A stretch of DNA of 64,000 nt from Leuctra nigra (GCA_934045905.1 OW203763.1:49948121-50012120), one strand, 5' to 3'. Shown: positions 11,446 to 24,423, numbered from the stretch's first letter. A program made the numbers and translations. Notes: generated by a model not told the origin, from the letters alone.

Positions 11446-14400
11446 TTTACAAATATGAAACAAATTGTATTTTTGTATTCATATATTTTAGCAGATTCTT
11501 TTAAATGTTCTCAATATGTTAACGATGTTTTGGAGTGAAAGTTAATAATTTTATATTTGACCAATAATGTGTTATGGTTATTGTTGAAAGTATTTGAAAT
11601 TAGTAATGATTAATGATGAGGAGTAATTAGTATTTAATGATTAGTTGAATGATTCCGTCATATCACAATTTTTTATATCGCTTAGTATAGGCACCCTATT
11701 ATTTCTGTTGAAATCAATTCAAACCTTGGTAAATGACACGGATAGTGATGGATGACACACATTCAGAGTTTATCTGCACTAATTCATCTAAGAAAGATTG
11801 TTTTCTGAATATTCTAAACATTGAAGATAACTTAACAATAGTAGTGTTTTCGCTGGAGTGACTGCTTAATTATAACAACCAACAATAAGTTCAACAAGTC
11901 TTTCAATAGCACGCGGTAGCAATTGATGAAGAAATATTTACGATCTATTCCCGAGAAGTTCTGTGAATGAAAGGGCTGAACTATACTGAAACATGGTTCA
12001 GGCATGTGGAAATAAGGGCTGGGCGGCGAGGAGGGAGCAGGTAGTTTGGAGGGAAAACAAGATGTGAAGATGTTCACGATTTCCTTGAGATGACCGTTTT
12101 GCCATCAGGTCAGATATTGAGGAACGAATATAATAATCTTATGTTCAACACGAAATAATTTTGGAAGTGCTCAACTGACATAATTTGCAAATAAAGAAAA
12201 TACACTTCATGAGACGTCTATCAAACACTGGCCAAAATAATAATAAAGTACGGTGTTTAATTTGCCATTGTCTATTGTTAATTAGCAATCCCAACATCGC
12301 CTCTCTTGTGATGAAAATAATGAAAACACCCAATCAAGGAAAGTCGTTCGCGGGAATAGAATCATAAACCCCGAAAGGGATTTGCCGTAACCATCCTAAA
12401 CTTTATGGATCCCTTTGATACTAATAATGCAAGTTAAATGCTAATTTATCAATGGAAATTTCATATAATACACCTAATCATTTAATATTCGAAAAAAAAA
12501 TATGGAATATATGTTTGCAGAGATAGAGTATAGAAACTTGATTTTTAAATACACGTTGACGTACAATAAAAATTACAAAATTCGATTGCTGTTATATTTG
12601 AAATTACCGTATATATTTACATTGTTCCCATAGACTCATGAAACCGATGGGGGAACTTATTGAAAAGCTCCTCACACCAATAAACAATTTCGGAAAATGA
12701 TTATTATTTGATACTATTAAATATTAGACAATTCGTTTTCGAGGGCACATCTTCTAGTTCAAAAGATAAAAACTATATTATATGAGGCCTAGAAATAAAA
12801 CACCTGTTTGTTCTATTTTGTATATTTTCATTTTCATTTTAGACGCCTTTATGCAGGCTTTGAATTTTCCTGAAACTTTTTCAATCATTCTTTGATTTTC
12901 CTATAATTTGATTTTGTACTGTTTTTTTCTAAAAAAGGTTACTAAAAAAATATAAACAAAACGTTGGAACGCATTGCCATTGTGTGCTGCGGTCATGTCA
13001 TAAAATAAGAAAGTATCGCCTCATATTCAAACAAGGCCAATTGTCATTTTCAATTTTGTAATTACATTGCAATAATTGTCAATTGGTCCAATGATCATAA
13101 ATAGAACAATCAAGTCCATTTTCTTAGAACAGATTATGCACCGAAATGTATTTTAAACTAGAAGAACGCTATTGCATACGAATTAATATTCGTGTAATGA
13201 TGCTGCTTTATGATATCCTTGGAAAGAGAGGAAGACATCGGATCAAGTGCGTCAAAAGAGCAGTGATAGTTTTATATTGAAATAAACTTGAAATTTGACA
13301 ATTATTCAAAACAACCATATAAAATGTTTGTAAAAAGTACATTGCTCTTAGAATTCTCAAAAGATTTGTATGAAAAATTTGAAATTTCACATTTATTCAA
13401 TTTTCAAAGTTACTGTCAATGTCAAGTACCTATAGCTGTGTGTGTCTAGGTGTTGTGTTAGTGTTACTCTGTTACTAATGAAATTCAGTAACTGCAACTA
13501 TAATACCAATGATAAATTTGACAAGTATCTTATCCAACACTGCGCCATTGTGACACTTCATTACGACGGTGCTTTAATCTAAAAAAATTTTTGAGTGGAA
13601 TGAATTTATTTATTAGCCCTCGGTCGTTGGAGAAAATTAAGAATTATAAAATGTTCCATAAGTGATAGTGTATCTTATATAGGATATGCTTACATGATCA
13701 GTCTGATTCTAAATTCTTGTTTATTTATGATAACTCATTGCCGGTATGTTCAAGATTGAAGATCAAGTGATCGAGTATGTTCAATCACTAATCAGTAGCG
13801 AATGGAGAACAAACGCGTGAACTAATTGACGTCAAATTTTACAAGCGTGTTGTTCAATGGATGTCCAAAAGGTTGTTATTTGGAACATTTTTTTAAAATA
13901 ATTTTTCTTGAAACTTGTGGCTTTGTTTTTTTATGTATTTATATTATTGTTTTGTTTTGTCTTCGTCTTATCTTTCTGTTTGTCTGTTATTTTCGCAATA
14001 CAATGTCATTCAAGGAAACGCATCAGATCCATTATTTCACAATAGATTACTCTCATGATCGTTTACATACTGATTTTCATAGACCTAGGTCCGTTGGTTT
14101 CACCGGAAAATTGATTTATGTAGTTTAGCAGGTAAAGTTGTATGCAATTGCATGCATATAACCTTTGCATACATGCAATAAATTATCATAGCAACGAAAT
14201 CTTCTACCAAATTTTTATAATCATAGAATATACCGAAAAAAAATCCCCCATGTTTGAAAGGTCGCTATATCAAAACTTTAAAAGAGAAAGGGCTGAAACT
14301 TTTACATGTTATAGAACAAATATGAAATGTAATATGTGCAGTTTTCAGAAATATTCGATTGATGCGAAAAAAGTTACCTACAATTAAGACGTTGAAAAAT

Positions 14401-14450
14401 CGTTTATACCAGTGTTTAAATAACGCACGTTTGAGTTTTTTTACGGAACA
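11446..14450. other. AT-rich DNA, nothing recognised
   Basis: Three kilobases without a recognisable gene or repeat. Short open frames on both strands have no family features. Confidence 0.4.
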
Positions 14451-14720
14451 GGTATGGCTGAGTTGTAACTCTTTGAACTTGTATTCCGGAGGCCCGGGTT
14501 CGATTCCCACGGCCGTCCTTCCTGACTGTTTTTTTTCCGTGGTATTCCCTCAGTCGACAGGCAAATGCTGGGAAGGTATCCTACTAATAGGCCACGACCG
14601 CCTCCTTCCCACCTTCCATCCTTACCTACTCTTCACCATCATCTCCCAATCATCATCATTCATCCGTCGCCATTAGCCTCGCTGCAGAACAGTGCGACGT
14701 TAAGCCCCAGAAAAAATCAC
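14451..14720 (+). mobile_element. tRNA-derived SINE, near full length
   Basis: The head has A-box-like TATGGCTGAGTTG and B-box GGGTTCGATTCCC (about 14512) at tRNA-like spacing. A body of about 190 bp follows, with CTTCCCACCTTCCATCC, CCGTCGCCATTAGCCTCGC and CAGTGCGACGTTAAGCC, ending CCCCAG then A-rich sequence. Body fragments recur at 11315-11445 and 17253-17445, both reversed. The extended body distinguishes it from a tRNA gene. Confidence 0.65.
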
Positions 14721-16823
14721 TTAAACGTTTGAGTTTAAACAAGAACCAGAACCTTGTTAAAAAAATCGCTTGTTTTGTACATTTAAGTAAGTTTGAGTTG
14801 ATCATAATTTTACATAAAGATTACTCCATTAAGTAAAGCATGTATCTTATAGAGACGCGGTTTCAAGAAGAGATATGGAGGGAAAAGCTATTGTGACTGA
14901 ATTTCCAACGATGAATTGGAAATGCTAACTCCGTTAATGTCGTTAAACGAAATGTACATAAATTCACACAGATACAAGACAAATTCGTATAAAACATAGA
15001 TTAATGTTTATTAAGAAATTCATAAACAATCATAAATTCACCTCATTCCTACAAAGTAACTCCAAATTAATTCATCAAACACGTTAATTTCGTTTGGTTT
15101 AATCTGTTTTTTCAACTGTTACTTTAATAATTTGTAACTCTTTTTCCTAATGTTTACAAGTTTCAGATTCCTTTCCATAATAGTTTCGATTATTAATAAT
15201 ATATATTATATATTATTATATTATTCATGCAATGCACTGTTATGCGAATGAAGGAAGATATTAATATCTTGGTGTGAGTTTTTGTTTATTTGTTATGGAA
15301 AGTGTTGCAATAATTCGTTGATCATGGAGAGCATGTGTTGAGATCTATCAAGGAACATTGGTGATTGATTTTAGAAATATTTTAAATAGGTACCTTTACC
15401 TACCCAAGATACTATTATTGCATGATATTAGTCTCCAAAATGAGGAAGACAAAGTAGTCAGGTTAAAAAAGAATGCTTAATTTATTTTTGGTCGATTATA
15501 TATAATATTAATATATTATAGATTATATAACATTTTCTTTCTTCAACTTATCCAAGGAAGTTGTCCAAAAGTTATGGAACATTATACATCTTGTATTTAG
15601 GGATGGCACCCGGTCAAATTTACCGGTAAATAAAGGTAAATTTACCAGCGTTAATTTTTTTTGACGCTGGTAACGTCGATCATTTGCATAGCTATACTTA
15701 CTACTTTAAACCATATTAATAATGTCAGTTTCAACTTTATATCCGTATAAATGAATACATCACATAAAAAATAACAACAATTCATTATAGCATGAGAATC
15801 GTCTTCATGTGGACTAAATTTTGGAAGCCGTAATCACCGTATTAGCCTGCAAGATAGTCGGCACCATAGAGTATAAAATAACAACATGTGTCAGACAAAC
15901 AAAAACTTAGACAAAGATTTTGGAATTGCCATTCTTTCCACCATACATTCCAACAATTCCCTGAAGCTGTAAAGTCTACTGAGTCGCGATACCCAAGTTA
16001 GCCGAGTTCATTCACGCTCCCGATTGTCAAGAGAGAGGTTAACATCCATTCATGAGATCCCATCAGTCGTTAATGATTCATTTACGAATCATTTTTTTAT
16101 TTTTTTATTTCGCTGCATATTTTTGGCCTACATAAAATCTACTTGCACAAATATAAATAAAGTATAAACAAATATTTTGTGCGAAAATCGAAATATTAGA
16201 TTCAATTAATATTAATCAAATATGATCCGAAATTCAAAAATAAAAAATTATGCCTATAACTATATCCAATTTTACATTCATATTTTACGTCAAATGTAGC
16301 TATCTAAATTACATTTCACTAAAAAAAATATCACGATGAATTTGGCGTGTCTTGGATCTTTCTGACGTCTGTTGGGATCACAACACAATAGAGAGAGACA
16401 GTGTCTCGACCCTAGCAGGTAGTATGTCGTGGACTCGGTCATGGACTCAAAAGAAGACAGTTTACAATAAAACCATAAAATAAGGATATTTATTATTCGA
16501 GAACTACATCGCAAAATATAAAGCATTTTAGACAGGTTTGAAAACCACCACCGTGGACGTGTAAATGAGTGTTTGAAGGTTGAAAATTATAATATAATAT
16601 TCAGTATTTGGGGTGTCACAAAATGTGTTGTTGCTTAACTTTAATTGCAAAACAAATGCCAATTGGATTGTAATACTGAATAGGTACTACCACAAACAAA
16701 GTACTACTCATTCATCGACTCATACAGTTTAGAAAAACAGTTTCCAATAAACGAACAGGTTATGAAATATCTGGGGTTGTGATAAGCATATGTGATATGC
16801 GTGTGAGTGTGAGTGCACACTCC
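14721..16823. other. AT-rich DNA; possible hAT-like terminus near 15600
   Basis: Near 15600-15660 TAGGGATGGCACCCGGTC and palindromic TTTACCGGTAAA words resemble hAT-type ends, but no partner terminus was found. Nothing else recognised. Confidence 0.3.
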
Positions 16824-17190
16824 AGTCACTTTTTTGGATACGATTGATTGGAGGCAAAATGGGTTGACAAAATGATTTGAAATTTTAATCGTGATTAGAT
16901 AAAAGCTAAACTTACAAACTGTAAACTTTGAATTTTTTGCTTTGTTAATTAGTAAAAATTAGTTGATATTTGGTGAAAAATGTCTATTTTCTTGTCTCGC
17001 TGGGTGCCTTATGAAATTTAATTTTTAAAATTTGCCAATCGTATCGGAAATTTCATAGTTTTGCGCGTTTTGTTGAAACCTGGCGCCTAATTAACAATGC
17101 AAGAAGCAAAAATGAAAAAGTGCTACTAAAATACAATATCAGACTGATCCTGTGAACATCCTATCAAAGTTACACTCACTTATGAAACAA
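16824..17190 (+). repeat. Dispersed repeat, paralogue of 21443-22030
   Basis: It aligns along its length with 21443-22030, sharing TTTTTTGGATACGATTG, TATTTTCTTGTCTC, AATCGTATCGGAAAT, CAATGCAAGAAGCAAA and GTGAACATCCTA. The downstream copy has about 230 extra bases that include a MITE. Non-coding. Confidence 0.65.
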
Positions 17191-17252
17191 TTGTTCTCTC
17201 TCAATTTGCTAAACGGCCGCGTGCATGCGCCGCCTTAATCTGTTGTTTTATA

Positions 17253-17445
17253 GTAGAGTTTAACGTCGCACTGTTCTGCAGCTAGGCTAATGGCGACGGA
17301 CGCATGATTATGATGATGATTGGGAGATGATGATGAAGAGTATAGGCCTTGAGTATAGACTTTTAGGTAAGGATGGAAGGTAGGAAAGAGGCGGTCGTGG
17401 TAGATTACCTTCCCAGCATTTGTCTTTCGACTGAGTATTGATTTA
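17253..17445 (-). mobile_element. SINE body fragment
   Basis: Reverse complement of the SINE body at 14451-14720: AACGTCGCACTGTTCTGCAG, GGCTAATGGCGACGGACG, GGAAGGTAGG, GGCGGTCGTGG and CTTCCCAGCATTTG. The tRNA-like head is absent. Confidence 0.6.
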
Positions 17446-18949
17446 TTGGACCGTGTTTTGCTTTTAAGTATATGTTTTCTGTGAAATTCTGTTCGAGGTG
17501 GTGTCCCATGGGATTCACATAGAATTCCTCAGAGAAAGGAAAAATAATATTCAAGACAAAATTTAAATAAATAACATGCATTATGTTTTGTTTGCTCTTT
17601 TGAAAGGAAACTGAATGCTTTTTTCCACTCTCCTAAGATACTTTTGGTAATAACTAATTTCTGACTAATCTTTTGTTTATGATTCTAAAAAAGTATAAAG
17701 TGTCTCCATATGATGTCACAGCTGACCAAAATCTCACTGGCGCACAGACGATTTCAATATATAAATAATAAATAATCAATATATTCCTTGATAAAATTTC
17801 CTTAATTTTTTTGATACAATTTTTGTCTTTCTTTTCAATATCTACCTTACTGAACTATGTTTAAAATACGATTAAACTATTTAAAAAAATCCTGTGGGCC
17901 AGTGAGATAAACAAGATTGGGTCTGTTACCTAGCAACCTGGTCTATTGGGTGTACTCTATACAAATATATTCTGAAATCTGAAGTAAACACAATTTTTAG
18001 GTTTTTCAGTTCCAAAACGCACCCAAATTATACGAATTGAGTTAAAATTAACACAAATTTTGAATTTTGAATGAGCTTAATTTTTTTGCTCAAAAACTGT
18101 CCTAGTGTAATTGAAAAAAAATTACACGCACCACCGGTTAGTAGGGTTGCAAGTTATGCAGCACATGCTGTAGTTTTTAAACAGTTTTTAGTAAATAAAG
18201 AAAAACGTTAATCACATTTAAACTTATCTATTAAGAGTAAAACATTCAATATGTACTATCAAAAAATCATATTTCTAATCTAGATAAATAAAGCCATAAT
18301 CTTGTGCAATGAATCATGTTGTATCTTTATTGCATATTTGAAAAAATAGGTACACTCAAACAAATAATAAACGGTACCTCGAAAGAAAAGGATTGTCCGT
18401 TAAAGGTTTGAGGGTATCATCCCTTGAAGTCTGTGCTAATGCATTATCTAAATCTAGTAGGTGAGCTCCCATTTCATTGATAATAGCAAGGATTTATTGT
18501 CAAGGAACCTGACCAGCAGCCAATCCATTTTGGGCGAAAGAAGAGTGTCGAATTCATTTTGGCGTAGTGAATCGAATTCAAGCCGAAAAGATTTCGTTAT
18601 TGATTTCCAGCCCCATGCTCAAAAGAAATTGTGTATGTAAGTAGATAATCTCGTCCTCAACACCACAAGACCGTGTGCTAATAATCTAATGATCTTATAA
18701 AATATGAAATTAAGCATGAGTAAGGAAATATGGTTGATAATATTGGTCATAAAAGAGTTTCATTGTTTTTTCCCTATTTGATTTTGCATTTCTTTCAATG
18801 AAGTTGATCTATTTTTCACTATTGATAGTAATTATTTCAATGTTTGTATGTCAATGAATTTCAATGTGTAATTTCAACGATTATTTTTTTCAGTAGTATA
18901 ATTTAATATGTATCTTTGTATTCCATAAGAAAAATTATGTTTTGTGTTA
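17446..18949. other. AT-rich DNA, nothing recognised
   Basis: No gene, RNA or repeat that I can support. Confidence 0.4.
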
Positions 18950-19062
18950 AAATGTTGCCCCAGACTAGCCATTATGTCTACGGGGCTGAGTTTGTAGAAA
19001 ATTGTAATTTTATTTTGTTAGGTACTAATAAAGAATATTCAAACTGAAACTGAAACTGAACG
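18950..19062 (+). mobile_element. 3' end of a LINE (or LINE-tailed SINE)
   Basis: It contains TTGCCCCAGACTAGCC, CTACGGGGCTG, an AATAAAG signal and then a tail of repeated CTGAAA (CAAACTGAAACTGAAACTG), the microsatellite tail typical of some non-LTR elements. No upstream coding part remains. Confidence 0.5.
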
Positions 19063-20332
19063 GTATCCAGTAGACTCTGGCCAATTGCAGTGTAGAGTAA
19101 AATCATAGTAAAATCTAGAAATTCTTTTGAGCATACACGAGGCTGATAAAGGCACCTGACATTACATTGCGCGATGTGTCATGAATGCAATTTAATTTGC
19201 CATTTGACTATTACAAAATAAAATAAAACTTTAAACGTTAGAATAAGAATGTACTTCGATTTGAGTTGTACGCGTATTTGCGTGAAAGAATGTTGCACAG
19301 AATAGTAATAATAGATGCATTGTCTGTCAATAAAAGGGACGAATTGGCTGCTTGATAGTAATGGGGGGGGGGGGGAGAGAAATCTCACTTTCCATTGACA
19401 CCGGCATGGGAACGAATGTTTTTACACCCAAATTTCTTTTCAATATAGACGGCAAAATTAGGTATACCCCCGAATTTAATATCATCCCAAAAATTTTCAT
19501 TCGATAAATAAAACCAACCATAATAAATATGTAAATATATTTAAGTTAAATAATCATATAAGTAAAAAGATGATATGATTTGTGGCGCTTAACAGCGAGG
19601 TTATCAGCGCCAAATAATCAATGCTAATAGTAATTCGTAGCCAATACGTTTAAAAAATAGCTAAACAACTATACCCAATTCGTAATTGTCGTTGCTATTA
19701 CTTATGCATGTAGTGCACAAGTATACCCTATAGTGTATAGTATGAACTAGTGTAACTTTGAATATAAGTATGCTTATAAAACTCTGGTAAATATAGCTAA
19801 GTATAATTTTTAATGAAATAAACTAATTCACATGCATTGTGTGTTGAAAAAAGAGAACATATAAATAATATGTTGTAAATACATGGTTTCTTAGAATATT
19901 GATACTTGACAAGTTGAATGGATTGGGATTCTTGGGGCCTATTGTCTGTAGCAGGTAGGAGTGTGAAGTCTGTTTTAAACATTGTGCCGGATATGCAGCC
20001 CCTCGCGCATAGAAGATACATTAGTTGCCTTAAGTCCAGGCGTAACGAGGGGTAAGGAATGAAGGGCTGCTTATGAACTAAGTCAGTTGGTTGATACACA
20101 GCTGCTGCCGCACTCTTCAAACTAATATAACATTGAATTGTGTTTATACTCATTAGCAGATGCGCAAGTAGATTGAACTACTAGATGAAAATGTATTATC
20201 TTGCAATTCATGATGAAAAGAGTGGTTTTTCGTTTACGAGGTCCTCGAGGAGCGCACGGCATGTGTAAAATAGGAACTAAGAGCTTTAGTTTTCTTCTTA
20301 GCTCCTAGATGGTGCTCATATTTGACATTCGT
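19063..20332. other. Unannotated DNA
   Basis: Contains a G-run of 12 at about 19364-19375. A TGATTTGTGGCGCTTAACAG word near 19577 recurs near 43893 and 54845 in the segmental duplication. No coding region recognised. Confidence 0.35.
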
Positions 20333-20957
20333 TCAGATATAATGGCCAAATATTGGGCCGATGTCTAGTACAGAACTTGGGCCAAGATTGTAATGCCAAT
20401 CTATGCCCATTATTGGGTTTGCAACATCTTTGCAATATCGTATAACCAACATTAAGCCGATCTTGAATTAATTTCATCGGGCCATTATATGGGTGCCAAT
20501 ATATGCCATTATAGGCAATACGTATAAAGCCATTATATGGGTACCAATATATGCCATTATTGGCATAGCGATATAAAACCAATATATGTGAGCCATTATT
20601 ATGCCGATATTAGAGTACCATTATAGATCCAATATCCAAATACCAATGTGGGTCAAATATTGGTGTAACAATGTTCTCCCAATATCCCCATCTAATATTT
20701 TACCATTATTGGGTGTATGATATTGACCCAACATCACGATACCAATATAGGGAATAGATTGGTTAGCATATAATAAGCAAATATAGTTGAACCAATCATG
20801 GTCCGGCATTGGGTTGATTACATCGGACCAATATAAAGATACCAAGCTGGAACCAATAATGGCTGAATAACGGGAATCTCGGCCGGTGTACCCGATGTAA
20901 ACATTGTGGGGCCATTATTGGGCTGATGTAGGGGGAAATATTGTGCTACCTGGGCGA
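20333..20957 (-). repeat. Dispersed repeat starting CCCAGGTAGCACA, second copy
   Basis: On the minus strand it starts CCCAGGTAGCACAATATT and continues with many degenerate GGGCCATTATTGG and CCAATATATG words. Same family as 10141-10555 but longer. The open frames in it are repeat artefacts. Confidence 0.6.
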
Positions 20958-21442
20958 GGTTTACACCAAAAAAAGGTTTAAATTGTTGCTGCAAATGTCG
21001 TGCCCGGGAAAGGGTTAAGGTATGGGACAAGTTGCTGAATACAGGTATGCTATTAATTTTGTTGTGGGTTCAATAGTTCTCTTTATTTTTTCTTTATTGA
21101 TTTACAAAGTTTGATGTTTTTCTTCTAATTTGAAAAGAGGAAAATTGATATTAACGTCATAACTCATATGTTGCCATGGCAACAAAGCATATCACCATGG
21201 TAACACATTGTTGTACTTAGAAATGACATCAAAACCCAGATTCTCATTACATGCCGTTTTTCCGGCCAAATGTCCCATGACATTTGAAATTGAATTTTAT
21301 TAATGAATTTTTTTTATTTTTCAAGTGATAAGAGTGTTTGTGATTATTATTTGTGTTGTTATTAACAAATATACATTAATAAAATTAGAGGAGAATTCCC
21401 TATTGTTAATGGTGAAGCGCGAGCGATTTTGCCGCGTTTTGC
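20958..21442. other. Unannotated DNA with an RFX-type palindrome
   Basis: No gene recognised. The palindrome at 21169-21184 is listed separately. Confidence 0.35.
21169..21204. promoter_or_regulatory. Perfect RFX X-box palindrome plus a degenerate second site
   Basis: TGTTGCCATGGCAACA (21169-21184) is a perfect 16-bp palindrome containing the RFX-factor consensus GTTGCCATGGCAAC. Ten bases on, ATCACCATGGTAAC (21191-21204) is a weaker match. RFX proteins control ciliary genes in animals. No gene is recognisable nearby, so function is unproven and chance is possible in a repeat-rich region. Confidence 0.4.
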
Positions 21443-22030
21443 AGCACTTTTTTTTGGATACGATTGGAAACAAAATGGGTTAACGAAATGATTTGAAATT
21501 TTACCCATGATTTGATAAAAGACAAACTTAGGGTCATCTCTTCGTAGATTTTTTATTTTTTGCTTCGGTAATTCGTAATAATTAGTAGATTTTTGGTGAA
21601 AAATGGTCTATTTTCTTGTCTCAATGGGTGCAGCATGAAATTTTATTTTAAAAATATGACAAGTGATAACTCTATAAGTTGGTCGTTCATCTAATCTAGA
21701 TTAAAATTTGAGATCAATTGGTTCACAGATATGGTCTCTAAAGCCGGTTTCACATAAAGCGCGTTTAGCGTTTTCATTTTTATTGACCCAATCACAGGTC
21801 TCCCTTGAGCGGCTTCTGGACTTGTGATTGGTCGGTAAGAAAAAACGCGAAACGCAAAACGCGAAACGCGCTTAATGTAAAACCGGCTTAATCGTATCGG
21901 AAATGTCATGGTTTTGAGCGTTAAAAAAACGGCTCCTATAATTACAATGCAAGAAGCAAATATAACAAAGTTACTACTAATATTATATTCAGACTGATCA
22001 TGTGAACATCCTAACAAAGTTACACCCAAA
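21443..22030 (+). repeat. Dispersed repeat, paralogue of 16824-17190, with insertion
   Basis: It aligns with 16824-17190. Relative to that copy, about 21660-21890 is inserted and includes the MITE at 21742-21888. Non-coding; AT-rich. Confidence 0.65.
21742..21888. mobile_element. 147-bp MITE with TAA target duplication (Harbinger-like)
   Basis: The ends are AGCCGGTTTCACATAAAGCG and its near-complement CGCTTAATGTAAAACCGGCT. TAA flanks both sides (21739-21741 and 21889-21891). A 3-bp TWA duplication is the hallmark of PIF/Harbinger MITEs. Inner arms are runs of GCGAAACGC and CGCGTTTAGCG. No ORF. Confidence 0.75.
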
Positions 22031-22054
22031 GTTTCCACCATTCGATTTCGTGAT

Positions 22055-22568
22055 TTAGTTCAGTTGTGTGTTCTGCAATTCCTGATTTACTTTCTGGAAT
22101 GTCATGTTCCATGATTCCTTTTTCGTATTGTTTATGTTACATTTATGTTCTTTCTCTTTTACTTCCAAAGGTCGTTTCGATTCTCCAATGTACCACACTG
22201 GCATTCTACACCATAAAACCATTTTTTTCATTTGCATTAAATTATTTGGATTAACATTCATTAGATATTTCTTGAAAGTACTCGATGATTTAAGTGTGGT
22301 TCTTATTTGATATTTAGACAGGATTATTCTAAATTGATTGGATAAATTAGGAATACATTCTATGGATATTGTATTGATAGGCTCTTCTTTACTTATATCT
22401 TTTGGAGTTCCACACAGTGTTATGATTTTTGATATTTGTCTATCTGGATAACAATTCATCAGAAAAGCTTCCTTTTTTGTTACTAATTATTGATTTTTGT
22501 TTGTGTCATTAGAGCAATGAGTCTGAGCTCTATTTACGAGGCATTTTATCGTACTTTCTTTAATAATA
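22055..22568 (-). pseudogene. Penelope-like element fragment: RT C-terminus, linker and GIY-YIG nuclease start
   Basis: One minus-strand frame reads ESTIKCLVNRAQTHCSND, an in-frame TAA at 22487, then GYP-like NCYPDRQISKI, IPNLSNQFRIILSKY, FKKYLMNV and VWYIGESKRPLEVKEKEHK. This order (RT thumb, linker with P-N-L-S, then a nuclease with Y-I-G-E-x-K-R-P-L) is typical of Penelope-like retroelements, whose C-terminal GIY-YIG domain nicks target DNA. The leading G-I/V-Y pair and the catalytic tail are degraded. The 5' part is missing; an LTR-like segment starts at 22570. Dead copy. Confidence 0.6.
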
Positions 22569-22569
22569 T

Positions 22570-22995
22570 TGTCACGATACATCGTGGTTTCGCAACCCGC
22601 GATCCATCCCTGCATGATTGGTTGCATAACCATCAGGGAGGACTGTGTATCTGCCAGTGCACTTTGTTCATGCCTGGTCAGCGGTATTGATTGCCGCCGA
22701 ACCAAGAGGTGATAGTCGAGGAGTCGGCATCAAGACCTAGCCAGATCGACATCTCTCAGGAACTCCAACATCTCGGGCAGGACCGCAGGGAGGACCGCGG
22801 GAAGGACCACCGGAAGGACCAGATAAGTGAACAGTTTCGCCCCGTAGCTTCACTACACTGTTGTTACCATTTTAAACGTATTCTATACCTTACCAATAAA
22901 TTGCTCTACATTTACATGTACTCCTTCTATATCTAGCTACAACCCTCCCCCCCATAATTATCAAGATCCCAACGAGAACGATTATTCTCGTGACA
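22570..22995. mobile_element. Candidate solo or terminal LTR
   Basis: It begins TGTCACGATACATCGTGG and ends TTCTCGTGACA, the TG...CA and inverted-end form of an LTR. An AATAAA lies near 22896. It interrupts the Penelope-like fragment. No second copy lies in the window and the flanks (ATAT and ATGG) do not match, so it could be an isolated LTR of a truncated element or a coincidence. Confidence 0.35.
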
Positions 22996-24423
22996 ATGGC
23001 GGAGGCGCCGAGTCTCTTGAGTTAAATTAATTTTTAATTCCAAGATGGTTTACTGTACTTTTCATTAAATTATATTTTGTAGCTTATGCCTCTCACTCTA
23101 TGCCAAGTAATTTTTAAATACGCTATTTTCAAAATTTTTGAGAGCATGGTTTTCTTCATTTTGCCCTATAATTTTAGGACGTTCATAATTTTGTTTTGAA
23201 TTACTGGCACTATAATAAATCTCTGTCTGTCCCACCCAATCGATTCACGAACATCTGAATCCCCCCCCCCCCCCCCCCCAGCAATCCCGATTTAGTCGAT
23301 TGTAGGTTATAGATTATGTACCTATGTAGGTTACTTTTAGCTACATTAATGTTTCATGTTCCACCACTGGTTTCGAATAAGGCATTTTGATTTACTTAAT
23401 TCTCGATATTTTAAGTGTGCATTCCCACACAGATTTTTTGATATTGGCATTCCAACATTTCCGATGTTGAAGGTGTTTCCTGGATTTTCATTTTTGTCAC
23501 ACATATTTTGTTGTGTTGCTCGTGTCGTGGTATGCTGCATGGTGCGCTCCACACGCTAGCTGGTCAGGGGTGCCTGCTACCCCTGTGGGTCGGTTCATAC
23601 ACCTGGGAGGACTTGGAGTTGACGGTACGACGCTCGTCTCCAGTTACATCTGGTGCGATGTGGGTGATGACGTCATGGGAACACACACACTTTTCTCGGA
23701 AAATGTTTTTGGTAGTACACTCCAGAACAAGATATGTCTTCTTGGAGCGGTTAAATCGGATCCATTGCAGAGAGTGCTGTACGCTAAGCACTCGAGCTCC
23801 AAGTAAGACCCATTGCGGCCGGATTACACTATGCACACGCTTCGCTCCACATCCCCATTTGTGCTATGTAATGGCATTATTTGTGTCGTACTCGTCGAAG
23901 GGTTGTGTTGTGGGAATTGCTGAGGGTTTCGCTCCACACACAAGATGCTCCACGTCTGTTGATCTCGGGGACCGACCAGTTGTTTTATTTTATTTTATGT
24001 GTTACATACCCCCCCCCCCCCCCCCCCCAACACTCTTTACAGTCGTTAATTTGCATTTGTATTTTTCGTGCATTATGGTATTGGTATTGGTATAAGTTTA
24101 AGTATGACAAAGTATTTGTATTTATTAATGACTGTTTAGTTTGCGCGAAATGTCGGAAAAGTTCCAAAGTTTAAATCCACGGTGCTGCAGTGGATTGCAC
24201 GGTGCTGCTTTAATCGCAGCGTGCATGCGTTGTTACATGCACACGGCAAGCAAAGGTTGAATGACGGTGTCTCCTTGCCTATCTGCGGCTCTTATGCGCG
24301 GATCGGGTGACGGCTCTCAGTGCTCTATCTAATCATAGATTAGATCTAACATTTATGTACTGGTTAGTATGAGTTGCTTTTCCGTAAACGTTTGTAATTA
24401 ACGCTGAATTCGATCGGTTAATC
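22996..24423. other. Unexplained stretch with GC-richer core and C-runs
   Basis: About 23500-23960 is clearly more GC-rich than its surroundings and open in several frames on both strands, but no protein family is recognised. C-runs flank it at about 23262-23279 and 24010-24028. Candidates are internal or LTR sequence of an unknown retroelement, or a host exon; I cannot decide. Confidence 0.3.

Noticed and set aside
14451..14520. Possible functional tRNA gene
   Set aside because: A and B boxes are present but the acceptor stem does not pair, and the sequence runs into a SINE body with related fragments nearby.
20316..21030. Series of Tyr/Asn-rich minus-strand frames
   Set aside because: They lie in the degenerate CCAATATTGG repeat and reflect its composition.
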